Shown here: piece by piece, positions 17,761 to 26,110 of the stretch
Position numbering within the stretch: the first letter of the stretch is position 1
Layout of the letters: each line of letters begins with the position of its first letter
DNA from: Lachnospira pectinoschiza
GTDB taxonomy: Bacteria > Bacillota > Clostridia > Lachnospirales > Lachnospiraceae
NCBI RefSeq assembly: GCF_020564355.1
Contig: NZ_JAJCRR010000007.1
Span: 124,001 to 188,000 of the forward strand
Direction: 5' to 3'
Length of the DNA: 64,000 nt
Made by a program: the position numbers and the translations under genes
The notes under the pieces: generated by a model
Databases searched by the model: none
Seen by the model: the letters and a program-made list of their open reading frames with translations, nothing else
What the model was told of the DNA's origin: nothing

Positions 17761-18333
17761 TTACTGAAACATATTCGCATTAATATGTACTGCCTGACGT
17801 TCTTCTTCAGAGGCGGCTAAAAGGTCTTTCTGGCGGAAGCCGAACAGTCCCGCAAAGATAGAACGCGGAAACATCATAATAGCGGTATTGTACTTTGTAA
17901 CCGTATCATTGTAAAACTGGCGCGCCATAACGATTTTATTTTCCGTTTCCTTTAACTCCGACTGGAGCTGTAAGAAATTCTGGTTGGCCTTTAATTCCGG
18001 ATACTGTTCACCCACAGCAAGAATGTGGGAAATTTCCCTGCCGAGTGCATTTCCGGCTTCAAAAGATTCTGCGGCAGAAGACGCATTTAAAACACGGCTT
18101 CTTAATTCGGTGATTTTTGATAAGGTTTCCTGCTCGTAGTGGGCGTAACCTTTGGTAGTTTCAAGTAAATTCGGAATCAGGTCGGCGCGGCGCTTTAACT
18201 GCACTTCAATCTGAGCCCCCTGATTGTCGACACGGTTTCTTAAAACAACCATGTGGTTATAAGTTTTGATAACGGCAATAATCAGCAGTATTACAACGAC
18301 TGCGATGATACCTCCGATAAATGATGCATTCAT
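17761..18333 (-). CDS. LemA family membrane protein
   Basis: 190 residues with one N-terminal transmembrane helix (about 5-25, outside-in topology likely) and a long four-helix, coiled-coil-like domain beginning YNHMVVLRNRVDNQGAQIEV, the LemA signature. Function is unknown across the family; members form operons with DUF2207 or HtpX-like membrane proteins. Here the start overlaps the end of the upstream DUF2207-like gene by four bases, indicating coupling and a probable complex (inference). Confidence 0.92.
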   Translation of the reverse strand: MNASFIGGIIAVVVILLIIAVIKTYNHMVVLRNRVDNQGAQIEVQLKRRADLIPNLLETTKGYAHYEQETLSKITELRSRVLNASSAAESFEAGNALGREISHILAVGEQYPELKANQNFLQLQSELKETENKIVMARQFYNDTVTKYNTAIMMFPRSIFAGLFGFRQKDLLAASEEERQAVHINANMFQ

Positions 18334-19463
18334 AATGATTTCCTCCTTTTAATAATGTCATTGACAATCTGCTGGTTTTCTTCGAGAACAACAGCATAAA
18401 CTAAATAATCGTCCCACAAAACCAATTCATTTTGTGTGGCTTCACTTAAATTTGAAAAATCGTGAATAAAATTTTTCATGCCGTAAATGTATTCGGTCAT
18501 CTGATTTCCAAGGGTTGTCCGCTTAAAATGCGCTTTTGTAAATCCTGAACTAATCGTTCCTACAAAGACAAGCAGCGGAATAATAAGGCACAGGAAAAAC
18601 AGCAAAACCATAATCATCAGGCCTGCCAGTACGGGGAGGTATTCCGGGTACTGAAGCAGATAATTGGTCTGTTCCCCAAAGGAAGCCGTTTCGGGAAGCG
18701 CATCTAAAATTTCAAAATAAGCATTTACACGGTCTTTGAAGGCGTAAAATACAAAGCTCATAATGACAATAAAAATAAGCGGTGCCGAACAGCCTAATAC
18801 ACAGCGGCTGCAGGTGGAAGTGGTTTCTTTCTGCTTGTCGGTGGAAGAGAGGCGGCTGGTTAAATAACCGTCTGCCACGGCTTCCTTTTGTAACATATAA
18901 ATCCAGTTGCCTTCCTTCTGGGCGTTAAAAGTACCGTTGCATAAAGCATTTAAAAGAAAACGGTCACTCTCCCGTAGAGAAGCAAATTCGGGAACATCGG
19001 TATTGACGATATAGCGGTTTTCTTCCATTTTAAGAATTCCCATATTTTCATATTTTAAAATACAGGCGGCACGGTCTTTTTTCGGCTCGATTTTTAAATC
19101 CGTTAAAAGGCTGATTGTGCCGGGAGAAAGTCCGGTGAGCTTATCCCGGTAATAGTCCAGATCCTCAACGGTAATAAAGGAGTTATTTCGCATAATCTGT
19201 TTTCTTGCAAAATGAAAAAGCACCTTTGCAAGCAGAAACCAGAATCCGGCCTGCAAAGCGGTAACAAAAAGTATAGCAATAATTAAAGCTATAATGACCG
19301 CAGGGGAAGGGGAATCGTGTAAAACTTCCTCGATTTCAGAGTGTGTGTAAATGATTTCGCGCACAATAAATCCGACAGGAATCAGCCATGTCAGCCGTTC
19401 CAGCACAGTCAGCCGGTTCAAAGCCTGACTGTGAAAAGTCTTTTTACGGTTTGAATCAAACAT
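18330..19463 (-). CDS. DUF2207 C-terminal-like membrane protein
   Basis: 377 residues with about four transmembrane segments (near 25-45, 55-80, 225-245 and 275-305) and a cytoplasmic-looking middle region (about 85-215). The final segment with LWDDYLVYAVVLEE matches the C-terminal motif of DUF2207 (YciQ-like) proteins, but the large extracellular N-terminal DUF2207 domain is absent. Function unknown; the partner is LemA downstream. ATG 19463 is preferred: GAGG lies six bases upstream, whereas the ATG two codons earlier touches the site. Confidence 0.7.
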   Translation of the reverse strand: MFDSNRKKTFHSQALNRLTVLERLTWLIPVGFIVREIIYTHSEIEEVLHDSPSPAVIIALIIAILFVTALQAGFWFLLAKVLFHFARKQIMRNNSFITVEDLDYYRDKLTGLSPGTISLLTDLKIEPKKDRAACILKYENMGILKMEENRYIVNTDVPEFASLRESDRFLLNALCNGTFNAQKEGNWIYMLQKEAVADGYLTSRLSSTDKQKETTSTCSRCVLGCSAPLIFIVIMSFVFYAFKDRVNAYFEILDALPETASFGEQTNYLLQYPEYLPVLAGLMIMVLLFFLCLIIPLLVFVGTISSGFTKAHFKRTTLGNQMTEYIYGMKNFIHDFSNLSEATQNELVLWDDYLVYAVVLEENQQIVNDIIKRRKSL

Positions 19464-19585
19464 AATCATCCTCGTTTCTGGGTAATTTATTTTTTATACA
19501 ATTTTAAGTGTATTTTAATATAGTATAATGGAAAAAGGAAGTATTTGGCAATGGTACTTTGTGTGCATTTTATATACAAATGGTA

Positions 19586-19614
19586 TTGAATCATGTGGAA
19601 AGCTGTAGTATAAT
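19586..19614 (+). promoter_or_regulatory. Promoter of the GH5 gene
   Basis: TTGAAT (19586-19591), a 17-base spacer and TATAAT (19609-19614). The transcript would carry a leader of about 90 bases including the repeated hairpin element at 19660-19706. Confidence 0.65.
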
Positions 19615-19659
19615 TATTACTATAGTGAACGTAATACTAAAAATAAACAGCAGACTTTT

Positions 19660-19706
19660 GCGAATTTTTTATCGCCTCTTCGCAACAAGTTGCTCAGAAA
19701 TGAGGA
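19660..19706 (+). repeat. Dispersed hairpin leader element, GH5 copy
   Basis: Arms GCGAA (19660-19664) and TTCGC (19679-19683), then GCAAC-AA-GTTGC (19682-19693), then CTCA-GAAA-TGAG (19693-19704), whose 3' arm holds the Shine-Dalgarno TGAGGA of the GH5 gene. Related copies precede murG, the adenylation enzyme and the gene at 35396. Confidence 0.75.
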
Positions 19707-19711
19707 ATACC

Positions 19712-21349
19712 ATGGATAAAAAGAAAAAGATACTGATTGGAGCAGTGCTTACGGTGGTTATTCTGCTGGCAGGTGTGATGGCAGGATTTTTGATTGCCAA
19801 TGCAGAAAAAAAAGGAAGCAGTCCGCAAAATGTTGAAAACGGTGCGCTGACAAATAACGAAAGACCTGTTTACGATGAAAAGGAAAGCACCGAAAGTCCA
19901 AAGAATCAGGAGGCACAGGCGCAGTTTACGCCGGGCAATGCATGGGAATCGGACGGGCGGAAGTACATACAGTATGAGTTAAATATTTTCAGTACCGGCA
20001 AAAAGAATATTGAAAGCTGGAAGATTACATTTCCGGCGGGAAGCGGTACAGTGATGGAGCAGAGCTGGAACTGCGGCGTTGAGAGCAGTACGGCAGAGGA
20101 CGGAACGGTTTCATTTACATTATCGCCGGTGGACTATAACCGGGAGATTCCGGCGGGAGAACATACGCAGGGAATCGGTTTTATCATCAGCCGGACGGAA
20201 AACTATGAATTAAAGGCGTATCAACTGGAAGCTGTGATTGAAGGCGTTGCGGTTACGGTAACAGATGACGGACAGTCAGGGGACAGTCTGGCAGAGCAGG
20301 GGCAGGATAACCATCAGAGTGATGACAGTCAGACAGGTATTATAAAGGAAGAAACACAAAATGGACAGACAGGCGGCTCATCAGACGGTTCGCAAAATTC
20401 AGACAGTTCAGGTAAATCCGGCGGTTCATCGGGAACGGGGGGCAGTCCACGGCCGGCATCAGGCGGACTGCGGGTTTCCGGTACAATGCTTACCGATGCT
20501 TCCGGCAATGCCGTACAGCTTCGCGGTGTCAGCACACACGGACTGGCGTGGTTTCCTGAATATGTCAATAAAGAAGCATTTGAAACACTGCGGGACGACT
20601 GGGGCGCCAATGTAGTGCGCCTTGCGATGTATACCGAAGAATATGGCGGATACTGTAACGGCGGTGATAAGGAAGCTTTAAAACAGCTCATTGATGACGG
20701 TGTATCCTATGCGACAGAGCTTGGCATGTACGTCATTATTGACTGGCATATTTTAAGTGACGGGAATCCGAACCGGAATAAGGAAGAAGCCAAAGCATTT
20801 TTCTCAGAAATGGCAGATAAATATGCAGGGCATAACAATGTAATTTATGAAATCTGCAATGAACCGCAGAATTCTGACTGGAACGGCCAGATTAAACCGT
20901 ATGCCGAGGACGTGATTTCCTGTATCCGGCAGTATGACAGCAGTGCGCTGATACTGGTGGGAACGAATACATGGTCGCAGGATATTGACGCAGTAGCGGG
21001 AAATGAGCTGGATGACGATAATGTGATGTACGTGCTTCATTTTTACGCGGGCACACATAAAGCTTCCCTGCGCAGTAAACTGGAGTCTGCGTTAAATGCT
21101 GGTGTGCCGGTATTTGTCAGTGAATGCAGTATTTGTGATGCTTCGGGAAACGGCGGCATTGATTATGATTCGGCACAAAGCTGGCTGGATTTGTTAAATG
21201 ACAGAGGTGTCAGCTTCTTAGCATGGAGTCTTTCCAATAAAAATGAAACATCGGCACTCATCCAGCCGGGCTGTAGTAAAACCGGCGGCTGGACAGAAGA
21301 TGATTTATCGGAAACCGGACGGTGGTTTAGAAAAGCAATACAGGGATAA
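19712..21349 (+). CDS. Membrane-anchored GH5 endoglucanase with CBM2-like domain
   Basis: 545 residues. N-terminal anchor (about 6-28, uncleaved or signal peptide), acidic spacer, a CBM2-like beta-sandwich (about 70-183; family assignment tentative), a Ser/Gly/Asp-rich linker (about 185-250) and a GH5 TIM barrel (about 250-545). Catalytic residues are visible: acid/base Glu384 in ICNEP and nucleophile Glu471 in VSECS, plus the LRGVSTHGL start typical of GH5 subfamily 2. Likely cleaves beta-1,4-glucan at the cell surface. ATG 19712 follows TGAGGA in the repeated leader. 31 bases separate it from the nitroreductase gene, which may share the transcript. Confidence 0.92.
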   Translation: MDKKKKILIGAVLTVVILLAGVMAGFLIANAEKKGSSPQNVENGALTNNERPVYDEKESTESPKNQEAQAQFTPGNAWESDGRKYIQYELNIFSTGKKNIESWKITFPAGSGTVMEQSWNCGVESSTAEDGTVSFTLSPVDYNREIPAGEHTQGIGFIISRTENYELKAYQLEAVIEGVAVTVTDDGQSGDSLAEQGQDNHQSDDSQTGIIKEETQNGQTGGSSDGSQNSDSSGKSGGSSGTGGSPRPASGGLRVSGTMLTDASGNAVQLRGVSTHGLAWFPEYVNKEAFETLRDDWGANVVRLAMYTEEYGGYCNGGDKEALKQLIDDGVSYATELGMYVIIDWHILSDGNPNRNKEEAKAFFSEMADKYAGHNNVIYEICNEPQNSDWNGQIKPYAEDVISCIRQYDSSALILVGTNTWSQDIDAVAGNELDDDNVMYVLHFYAGTHKASLRSKLESALNAGVPVFVSECSICDASGNGGIDYDSAQSWLDLLNDRGVSFLAWSLSNKNETSALIQPGCSKTGGWTEDDLSETGRWFRKAIQG

Positions 21350-21380
21350 GGGCGGCAGAGCCGTTTGGGAAAGGAGTAGC

Positions 21381-21872
21381 ATGGCAAATTTATTTACACG
21401 GGTCAGTATCCGTAAATTTCAGGATAGAAAAATAGAAAAGAAAGATTTGGAATATATCCTGCGCGCGGCAATGGCGGCGCCGTCTGCGGGCAACCAGCAG
21501 CCGTGGGAGTTTTATGTCACGGACGATAAGATGCTTTTGCAGGAGCTTTCAAAGACAAGTCCATATGCAGGACTGCTTGCAGATGCACCGCAGGCAATTA
21601 TCACGGCATACCGGAAAGATTGTAAAATACCGGAATATGCGCAGATTGATATGAGTATCGCCATGGAAAATATGTGGCTTGCGACTGATGAAATCGGACT
21701 GGGCGGCGTGTGGATCGGCATTGCGCCGGTTAAAGAGCGTATGCAGGCGGTAGAAGCAATTTTAAAACTGCCGGAAGACCAAAGTGCGTTTGGCATTTTT
21801 GCACTGGGATATCCGGCAGAAGAAAAGAAGCAGGAAGACCGGTATGACAGTGCAAGGGTACATTTTGTATAA
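21381..21872 (+). CDS. Nitroreductase family flavoprotein
   Basis: 163 residues of the FMN-dependent nitroreductase fold: VSIRKFQDRKI near the N-terminus, AAPSAGNQQPWEF (about 32-44) for FMN binding and GLGGVWIGI near 110-118. Uses NAD(P)H to reduce nitro compounds, quinones or flavins; the natural substrate is unknown. AAAGGAG stands six bases before ATG 21381. Full length for the short nitroreductase class. Confidence 0.92.
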   Translation: MANLFTRVSIRKFQDRKIEKKDLEYILRAAMAAPSAGNQQPWEFYVTDDKMLLQELSKTSPYAGLLADAPQAIITAYRKDCKIPEYAQIDMSIAMENMWLATDEIGLGGVWIGIAPVKERMQAVEAILKLPEDQSAFGIFALGYPAEEKKQEDRYDSARVHFV

Positions 21873-21911
21873 AAAACAGACAGATTAAGTTGTCAGAAAG
21901 AAAGGATTCGT

Positions 21912-22310
21912 ATGAATAAACACGTTGAAAAAGCAATGGAACTTAGAAATGAAACACCGATGGTTAATAACTGTGCGCAGACGATTATGCGGGTTTACGC
22001 CGATGAACTGGGGATTGACGAAAATCTCTGTGCGGCGATTGGCTGTAATTTTGGTGGCGGCATGAAATGCGGCGGTACATGCGGTGCAATTACGGCAGGA
22101 CTTATGGTGCTTGGCGCAAAGGGCGTTGATTCGCCTATGGCAGTCCAGCAATTCAGAAAAGGAATCGCAGAGAAACACGACGGCATGACAGATTGTGCGG
22201 ATTTGTTAAGAGCCAATGCACAAAAAGGCGGGGATAAAAAGACCCACTGTGATAAAATGATTCAGGAAGCGATTGAACTGGCAGATAAGCTGATAGATGA
22301 AAAGCAGTAA
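21912..22310 (+). CDS. C-GCAxxG-C-C family (redox-type) protein
   Basis: 132 residues of the C_GCAxxG_C_C family: Cys in NNCAQT, GC in AAIGCNFGGGMKCGGTCGAITAG, and later DCADLL and THCDKM. The conserved cysteines suggest a metal or redox site, but biochemical function is not established. No signal peptide. AGAAAGGA lies 8-10 bases upstream. It sits with nitroreductase and rubrerythrin genes, consistent with a redox role (inference). Confidence 0.88.
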   Translation: MNKHVEKAMELRNETPMVNNCAQTIMRVYADELGIDENLCAAIGCNFGGGMKCGGTCGAITAGLMVLGAKGVDSPMAVQQFRKGIAEKHDGMTDCADLLRANAQKGGDKKTHCDKMIQEAIELADKLIDEKQ

Positions 22311-22324
22311 AAAAGTAAAATGCA

Positions 22325-22362
22325 AAAAAGGATAGACAGTCCAACGGCTATCTATCCTTAAA
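22325..22362. terminator. Bidirectional intrinsic terminator
   Basis: GGATAGACAG pairs with CTATCTATCC (9 of 10). A-runs on the left and TTAAAAATT on the right; the U-run is best for the - strand rubrerythrin transcript. It lies between convergent genes. Confidence 0.75.
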
Positions 22363-22398
22363 AATTCTTATTTTAAGCTGTTTCCGGCAAACTCTTAA

Positions 22399-22938
22399 TT
22401 AACCGAAGTATCTTTTTAAAAGACCCTCAAAAGCCTTTCCGTGTCTAGCTTCATCGCGTGCCATTTCATGCACGGTATCGTGGATAGCATCCAGATTTGC
22501 AGCCTTAGCACGCTTTGCTAAATCAGTCTTACCGGCAGTTGCGCCGTTTTCAGCTTCAACTCTCATTTCAAGGTTCTTCTTTGTGCTGTCTGTTACAACT
22601 TCACCAAGCAGTTCTGCGAATTTTGCAGCGTGTTCAGCTTCTTCATAAGCAGCCTTTTCATAGTACATACCGATTTCAGGATAGCCTTCTCTGTGAGCAA
22701 CTCTTGCCATAGCAAGGTACATGCCGACTTCTGAACATTCACCTTCAAAGTTTGCTCTTAAATCAGCTAAGATGTCTTCGCTGACACCCTGTGCAACACC
22801 AACAACGTGTTCGGCAGCCCATGTCTTTTCGCCGGACTGGGCAACAAACTTGTCAGCGCCTGCATGACAGACCGGACATTCAGCCGGTGCAGCTTCTCCT
22901 TCATAAACGTAACCACAAATAGAACATACAAATTTCAT
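22399..22938 (-). CDS. Reverse rubrerythrin (NADH-linked peroxidase component)
   Basis: 179 residues. The rubredoxin domain is at the N-terminus (CSICGYVY and CPVCHAG, about 5-27), followed by the ferritin-like diiron domain (about 45-179) with Glu-rich helices ([26 protein letters not shown]). This inverted order defines reverse rubrerythrins, which reduce H2O2 and O2 in clostridia with electrons from NADH via partner proteins. The gene has a consensus promoter and a PerR-like box, fitting control by the adjacent perR. Confidence 0.95.
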   Translation of the reverse strand: MKFVCSICGYVYEGEAAPAECPVCHAGADKFVAQSGEKTWAAEHVVGVAQGVSEDILADLRANFEGECSEVGMYLAMARVAHREGYPEIGMYYEKAAYEEAEHAAKFAELLGEVVTDSTKKNLEMRVEAENGATAGKTDLAKRAKAANLDAIHDTVHEMARDEARHGKAFEGLLKRYFG

Positions 22939-22970
22939 AGCTTTAATCTCCTTTGCTTTTTTATTTTTAA

Positions 22971-22988
22971 AATAGTAATCATTATTGT
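22971..22988. promoter_or_regulatory. Putative PerR box in the rubrerythrin leader
   Basis: AATAGTAATCATTATTGT is an AT-rich 7-1-7 imperfect inverted repeat resembling the Bacillus PerR consensus TTATAATnATTATAA, located about 15 bases after the -10 element. Imperfect (about 5 of 7 arm matches), so tentative. Confidence 0.4.
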
Positions 22989-23002
22989 TTTGCTGTGACT
23001 AT

Positions 23003-23031
23003 AATATATCATGCGCCAAGTCATTTGTCAA
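23003..23031 (-). promoter_or_regulatory. Promoter of the rubrerythrin gene
   Basis: On the - strand: TTGACA (23031-23026), a 17-base spacer and TATATT (23008-23003). A strong sigma-A promoter. Confidence 0.75.
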
Positions 23032-23138
23032 TAGAAAATAATAATAATTCCTATTTTTAATTCCTGCTTATAGTATGCCCGGTTTTTCGGGACATCATTA
23101 AAGCTTATTTGATATTTTATCAAAAATTTTAAAAGCGT

Positions 23139-23543
23139 TTACTGCTCGTTTTTATGTGCGCAGGAAGGGCATTTTCCGTAAAAGAAAGTGACGTTGCCCT
23201 CAATCTGTCCGTCGAAATTGCTGGCGGCGGCAGTACAGAACTGTCTGCTTTCTTCTGAACCGTCAAAATCCAGATCAATTACTGCACCACATTCTGTACA
23301 TTGAAAATGATAATGCGGCATGACATTTCCGTCAAAGTGGACAGAGCCGTCTTCACAAGGAACTTTGACTGCCTGACCGTTATCAACCAGAAAAGAAAGA
23401 TTGCGGTAAACTGTTCCAAGGCTGATATTCGGAAAAGCCTTTAAAACATGTTCATATACAACCTCAGCAGTCGGGTGGTCCTTGCGGGACATTAAAAAAT
23501 TCTTAATCGCCTCACGCTGTCTGCTATATTTAACCGTAGCCAT
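23139..23543 (-). CDS. perR: Fur family transcriptional repressor, PerR type
   Basis: 134 residues. A winged-helix N-terminal domain (about 1-80; NISLGTVYRNLSFL is the recognition region) and a metal-binding dimerisation domain with HYHFQCTECG and a C-terminal CPSC, giving the structural zinc site. PerR senses peroxide by iron-catalysed histidine oxidation and derepresses peroxidases; the neighbouring rubrerythrin and a PerR-like box support PerR over Fur. AGGAGG is positioned six bases before the ATG. Monocistronic with its own promoter, probably autoregulated. Confidence 0.87.
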   Translation of the reverse strand: MATVKYSRQREAIKNFLMSRKDHPTAEVVYEHVLKAFPNISLGTVYRNLSFLVDNGQAVKVPCEDGSVHFDGNVMPHYHFQCTECGAVIDLDFDGSEESRQFCTAAASNFDGQIEGNVTFFYGKCPSCAHKNEQ

Positions 23544-23588
23544 AAATCCTCCTTGTTTTACAAAATTCTAGTAACTATTCCTATTATT

Positions 23589-23617
23589 AGTCTAGTGCAT
23601 TTTTATGGGAAAGTCAA
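23589..23617 (-). promoter_or_regulatory. Promoter of perR
   Basis: On the - strand: TTGACT (23617-23612), a 17-base spacer and TAGACT (23594-23589). The bases just after it (TAATAATAGG... on the - strand) are AT-rich and could hold an autoregulatory box, but no clear palindrome is seen. Confidence 0.6.
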
Positions 23618-23744
23618 GTGACATTTGAACAGGAAAAAACGACAGTTCACGGATTATGTGTTGTTTTTTGGCAAGGTTGCGATATATTTAAGAAAATAAA
23701 AGAGAGTGTATCAGACACTTTATCAAAGAAATGGGGCGAGGGTA

Positions 23745-24773
23745 ATGAAAAAAGAAATGATAAAGCGGGCAGGTGCGGGCATATTATCCGGGGTAATTTT
23801 AGCAGCGGCATTATCGTGCAGTCTGAGCGGGTGTAACACCGTACAAAATCAAACCGAACACCAAACAGAGCAAAAAACAGAACAAGAAGTGTCACAGGCG
23901 GCGCAGGGAGAAAATCAGGTTTCCGGCATCGAATTCAGACTACAATATCCGCAGGCAATGTGGCAGGGATTGAATCTGACATATGCCGATTATGGAAATG
24001 AGGAAGAATTTGAAAGAAAATTTCATAATGCGGTGCAGAAAATTACCGGGCTGACAGGAAATGCGGACTGGTATACAAAATACAATCCGAAGGCGGTTTA
24101 TATCCGTGTTCTTATAAAAATAGCGGATATGAGTTACCGGAGCATAGGTGGACAATGTGATTTGCCGATAGTGGATGCGGCGGACGGGCTGTTTACGACC
24201 GTTTATATGGATAAAGATATGCAGGAGGCAGGTCAGCCGACCCTTGAACATGAACTGACACATATGATATGCGGCGAAACATTTTCAAACAGCCTTATGG
24301 ACGGACTGGCAGAATACTGTGAACGGCAGGTTACGGGAAAAAGCAACAGCACTTTCAGCGTATATCCGGCAGATGATTTGTTAAAGGTTATAGAAAAGTA
24401 TAACGCGGCAGAGGAGGAAGCGGGTGTGACAGGAAAGATTTCCCTAGAGGAAATCATGGACAAAATCGGAGCAGGCGAGAAAGAATATCCGTATAAAGAT
24501 GTGAGTAAAGAGGCAAATCATCTGTGGTACATTTACAGTGAGTCTTTTGTGACGTGGCTCATAAACACATACGGTATGGAAAAAGTTATGGATTTATACA
24601 ATAACGGACAATCCGAAGAAGATTATGAAAAACTTGAGACAGGCGGTTATGCGGCGGTGAAGGAAAAATGGAAAACGTATCTTTCAGAGTATGAGCAGCA
24701 AAATAGCACAGAGGATATTTTAGCGGAGCAGGAAGTCATTGCACAGCAGATAAAGGAAATCAAACTGCGTTGA
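23745..24773 (+). CDS. Lipoprotein with gluzincin-type metallopeptidase motif
   Basis: 342 residues. Signal peptide with lipobox LSGC (Cys near 26), then a Gln/Glu-rich spacer. The zinc motif HELTH near residue 169 is followed by GLAEYCE, giving the HExxH...E pattern of gluzincins (peptidase MA-like family). The peptide substrate is unknown; extracellular wall or protein turnover is a guess. ATG 23745 has GAGGG four bases upstream; earlier in-frame codons lack a site. Single gene, convergent with murG. Confidence 0.8.
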   Translation: MKKEMIKRAGAGILSGVILAAALSCSLSGCNTVQNQTEHQTEQKTEQEVSQAAQGENQVSGIEFRLQYPQAMWQGLNLTYADYGNEEEFERKFHNAVQKITGLTGNADWYTKYNPKAVYIRVLIKIADMSYRSIGGQCDLPIVDAADGLFTTVYMDKDMQEAGQPTLEHELTHMICGETFSNSLMDGLAEYCERQVTGKSNSTFSVYPADDLLKVIEKYNAAEEEAGVTGKISLEEIMDKIGAGEKEYPYKDVSKEANHLWYIYSESFVTWLINTYGMEKVMDLYNNGQSEEDYEKLETGGYAAVKEKWKTYLSEYEQQNSTEDILAEQEVIAQQIKEIKLR

Positions 24774-24814
24774 CGGCAAAGCTGTTTAAACCGTCAAAAA
24801 TAAAATTTAAAATA

Positions 24815-24872
24815 AAAACAGAGTGTGATAAAAGCGGCAGTTCCGCAATCCAATTGTCACACTCTGTTTTAT
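24815..24872. terminator. Bidirectional intrinsic terminator
   Basis: A 14-bp stem AAAACAGAGTGTGA (24815-24828) with TCACACTCTGTTTT (24857-24870), plus a nested GCGG/CCGC hairpin in the loop, between the convergent lipoprotein and murG genes. Confidence 0.85.
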
Positions 24873-24886
24873 ATAGTTTTATAAAA

Positions 24887-25951
24887 TTACTTGGAATTTG
24901 CCGTAATCAGTTCCATGATTTTGCCGATAGCGTCATTCTGCTCGCTTAAAGCCATGTTATTGACATAAGTCATGCGCTTCTGATACAGGTCGCGCACGGC
25001 CGCAAGCAGTGTTTCCGGTGTAATGTCTTCTTCCATTAAAACAGCGGAGTAGCCGTGTTTTTTAAAGGAGTTGGCATTTAAAATCTGGTCGCCGCGGCTT
25101 GCATTGGCAGAAAGCGGAATCAAAAGATTCGGCTTCTTTAAGGCAAGCAGTTCGCAGATTGCATTGGCACCGGCACGCGAAATGACAATATCGCTCATTG
25201 CAAATAAATCGCGCATTTCCTTGCTGATATATTCAAACTGGACATAGCCTTCTTTATTTTCAAAGCTTTTATCGGTTTTGCCCTTGCCGCACAGATGAAC
25301 CACCTGGAAATCCTTTAACAGCTCCGGTAAAATGGCACGCACGGCATTGTTGACCTTTACGGCGCCGGTGCTTCCGCCGACAACAAGAATAACCGGTTTT
25401 TCTGTGTTAAAATGACACAGATTCAGTCCGGCAAGTTTATTGCCCTGTAACAGTTCCTTCCGGATAGGAGAACCGGTAAGCACAGCTTTCTGCTGTGGGA
25501 GATACTGAACCGTTTCCGGGAAATTACAGCAAATTTTCGTTGCGGAACGCATGGCAATTTTATTGGCAAGTCCCGGTGTCATATCAGATTCGTGGATAAT
25601 AACCGGAATCCGCTTATGTCCTGCCGCTAAAACAACCGGCACGGATACAAAACCGCCTTTGGAAAAGACGATATCCGGCTTGATTTTGCGCATCAGCGTC
25701 CTTGCCTGAAAATACCCTTTGAGAACGCGGAACGGGTCGGAAAGGTTTTTAAGGCTTTTGTAGCGTCTTAATTTTCCGGAAGAAATGCCGTAATACGGGA
25801 TTTCAAGGTCTTCAATCAGCTGTTTTTCAATGCCGGTATAAGAACCGATGTAAAAAACTTCATATCCGGCTTCCTTTAAGCTCGGAAGCAGTGCAATATT
25901 CGGTGTAACGTGTCCGGCAGTACCGCCGCCGGTAAGTACAATCCGTTTCAT
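24887..25951 (-). CDS. murG: Undecaprenyl-PP-MurNAc-pentapeptide GlcNAc transferase
   Basis: Adds GlcNAc to lipid I to make lipid II on the inner membrane face, the last cytoplasmic step of peptidoglycan precursor synthesis. 354 residues of GT28 type: GGGTAGHVTPN (about 8-18) for lipid/diphosphate contact, HESDMTPGLANK (about 124-135) and SRAGANAICELLALKKP near 255-270 for UDP-GlcNAc binding. The ATG at 25951 follows TGAGGA in a copy of the repeated hairpin leader; an earlier ATG at 26029 would translate that leader and is rejected. Unusually for Firmicutes, it stands alone rather than in the dcw cluster. Confidence 0.95.
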   Translation of the reverse strand: MKRIVLTGGGTAGHVTPNIALLPSLKEAGYEVFYIGSYTGIEKQLIEDLEIPYYGISSGKLRRYKSLKNLSDPFRVLKGYFQARTLMRKIKPDIVFSKGGFVSVPVVLAAGHKRIPVIIHESDMTPGLANKIAMRSATKICCNFPETVQYLPQQKAVLTGSPIRKELLQGNKLAGLNLCHFNTEKPVILVVGGSTGAVKVNNAVRAILPELLKDFQVVHLCGKGKTDKSFENKEGYVQFEYISKEMRDLFAMSDIVISRAGANAICELLALKKPNLLIPLSANASRGDQILNANSFKKHGYSAVLMEEDITPETLLAAVRDLYQKRMTYVNNMALSEQNDAIGKIMELITANSK

Positions 25952-25954
25952 AAT

Positions 25955-26080
25955 AATCCTCATTTCTGAGCAGCTTGTTGTAAAGAGGCGATGAGAAATT
26001 TGCGAAAGCGGTTTTTCATCTGCCATCATAGCTATTTGTTTTTGCTCATAAACAATATAGCCAACGTCAAGCTACGCTTG
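25955..26080 (-). repeat. Dispersed multi-hairpin leader element, murG copy
   Basis: Read on the - strand it carries, in order, CAAGC-GTA-GCTTG, a TTGTTTAT/AAACAA hairpin, a GATGA.../TTTCTCATC hairpin, a CAAC-AA-GCTG hairpin and CTCA-GAAA-TGAG ending in the murG Shine-Dalgarno. The same modules in the same order occur at 29272-29533. Confidence 0.75.
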
Positions 26081-26110
26081 CCGTGTAAAAAATAAATAAT
26101 CCGTTAAATA

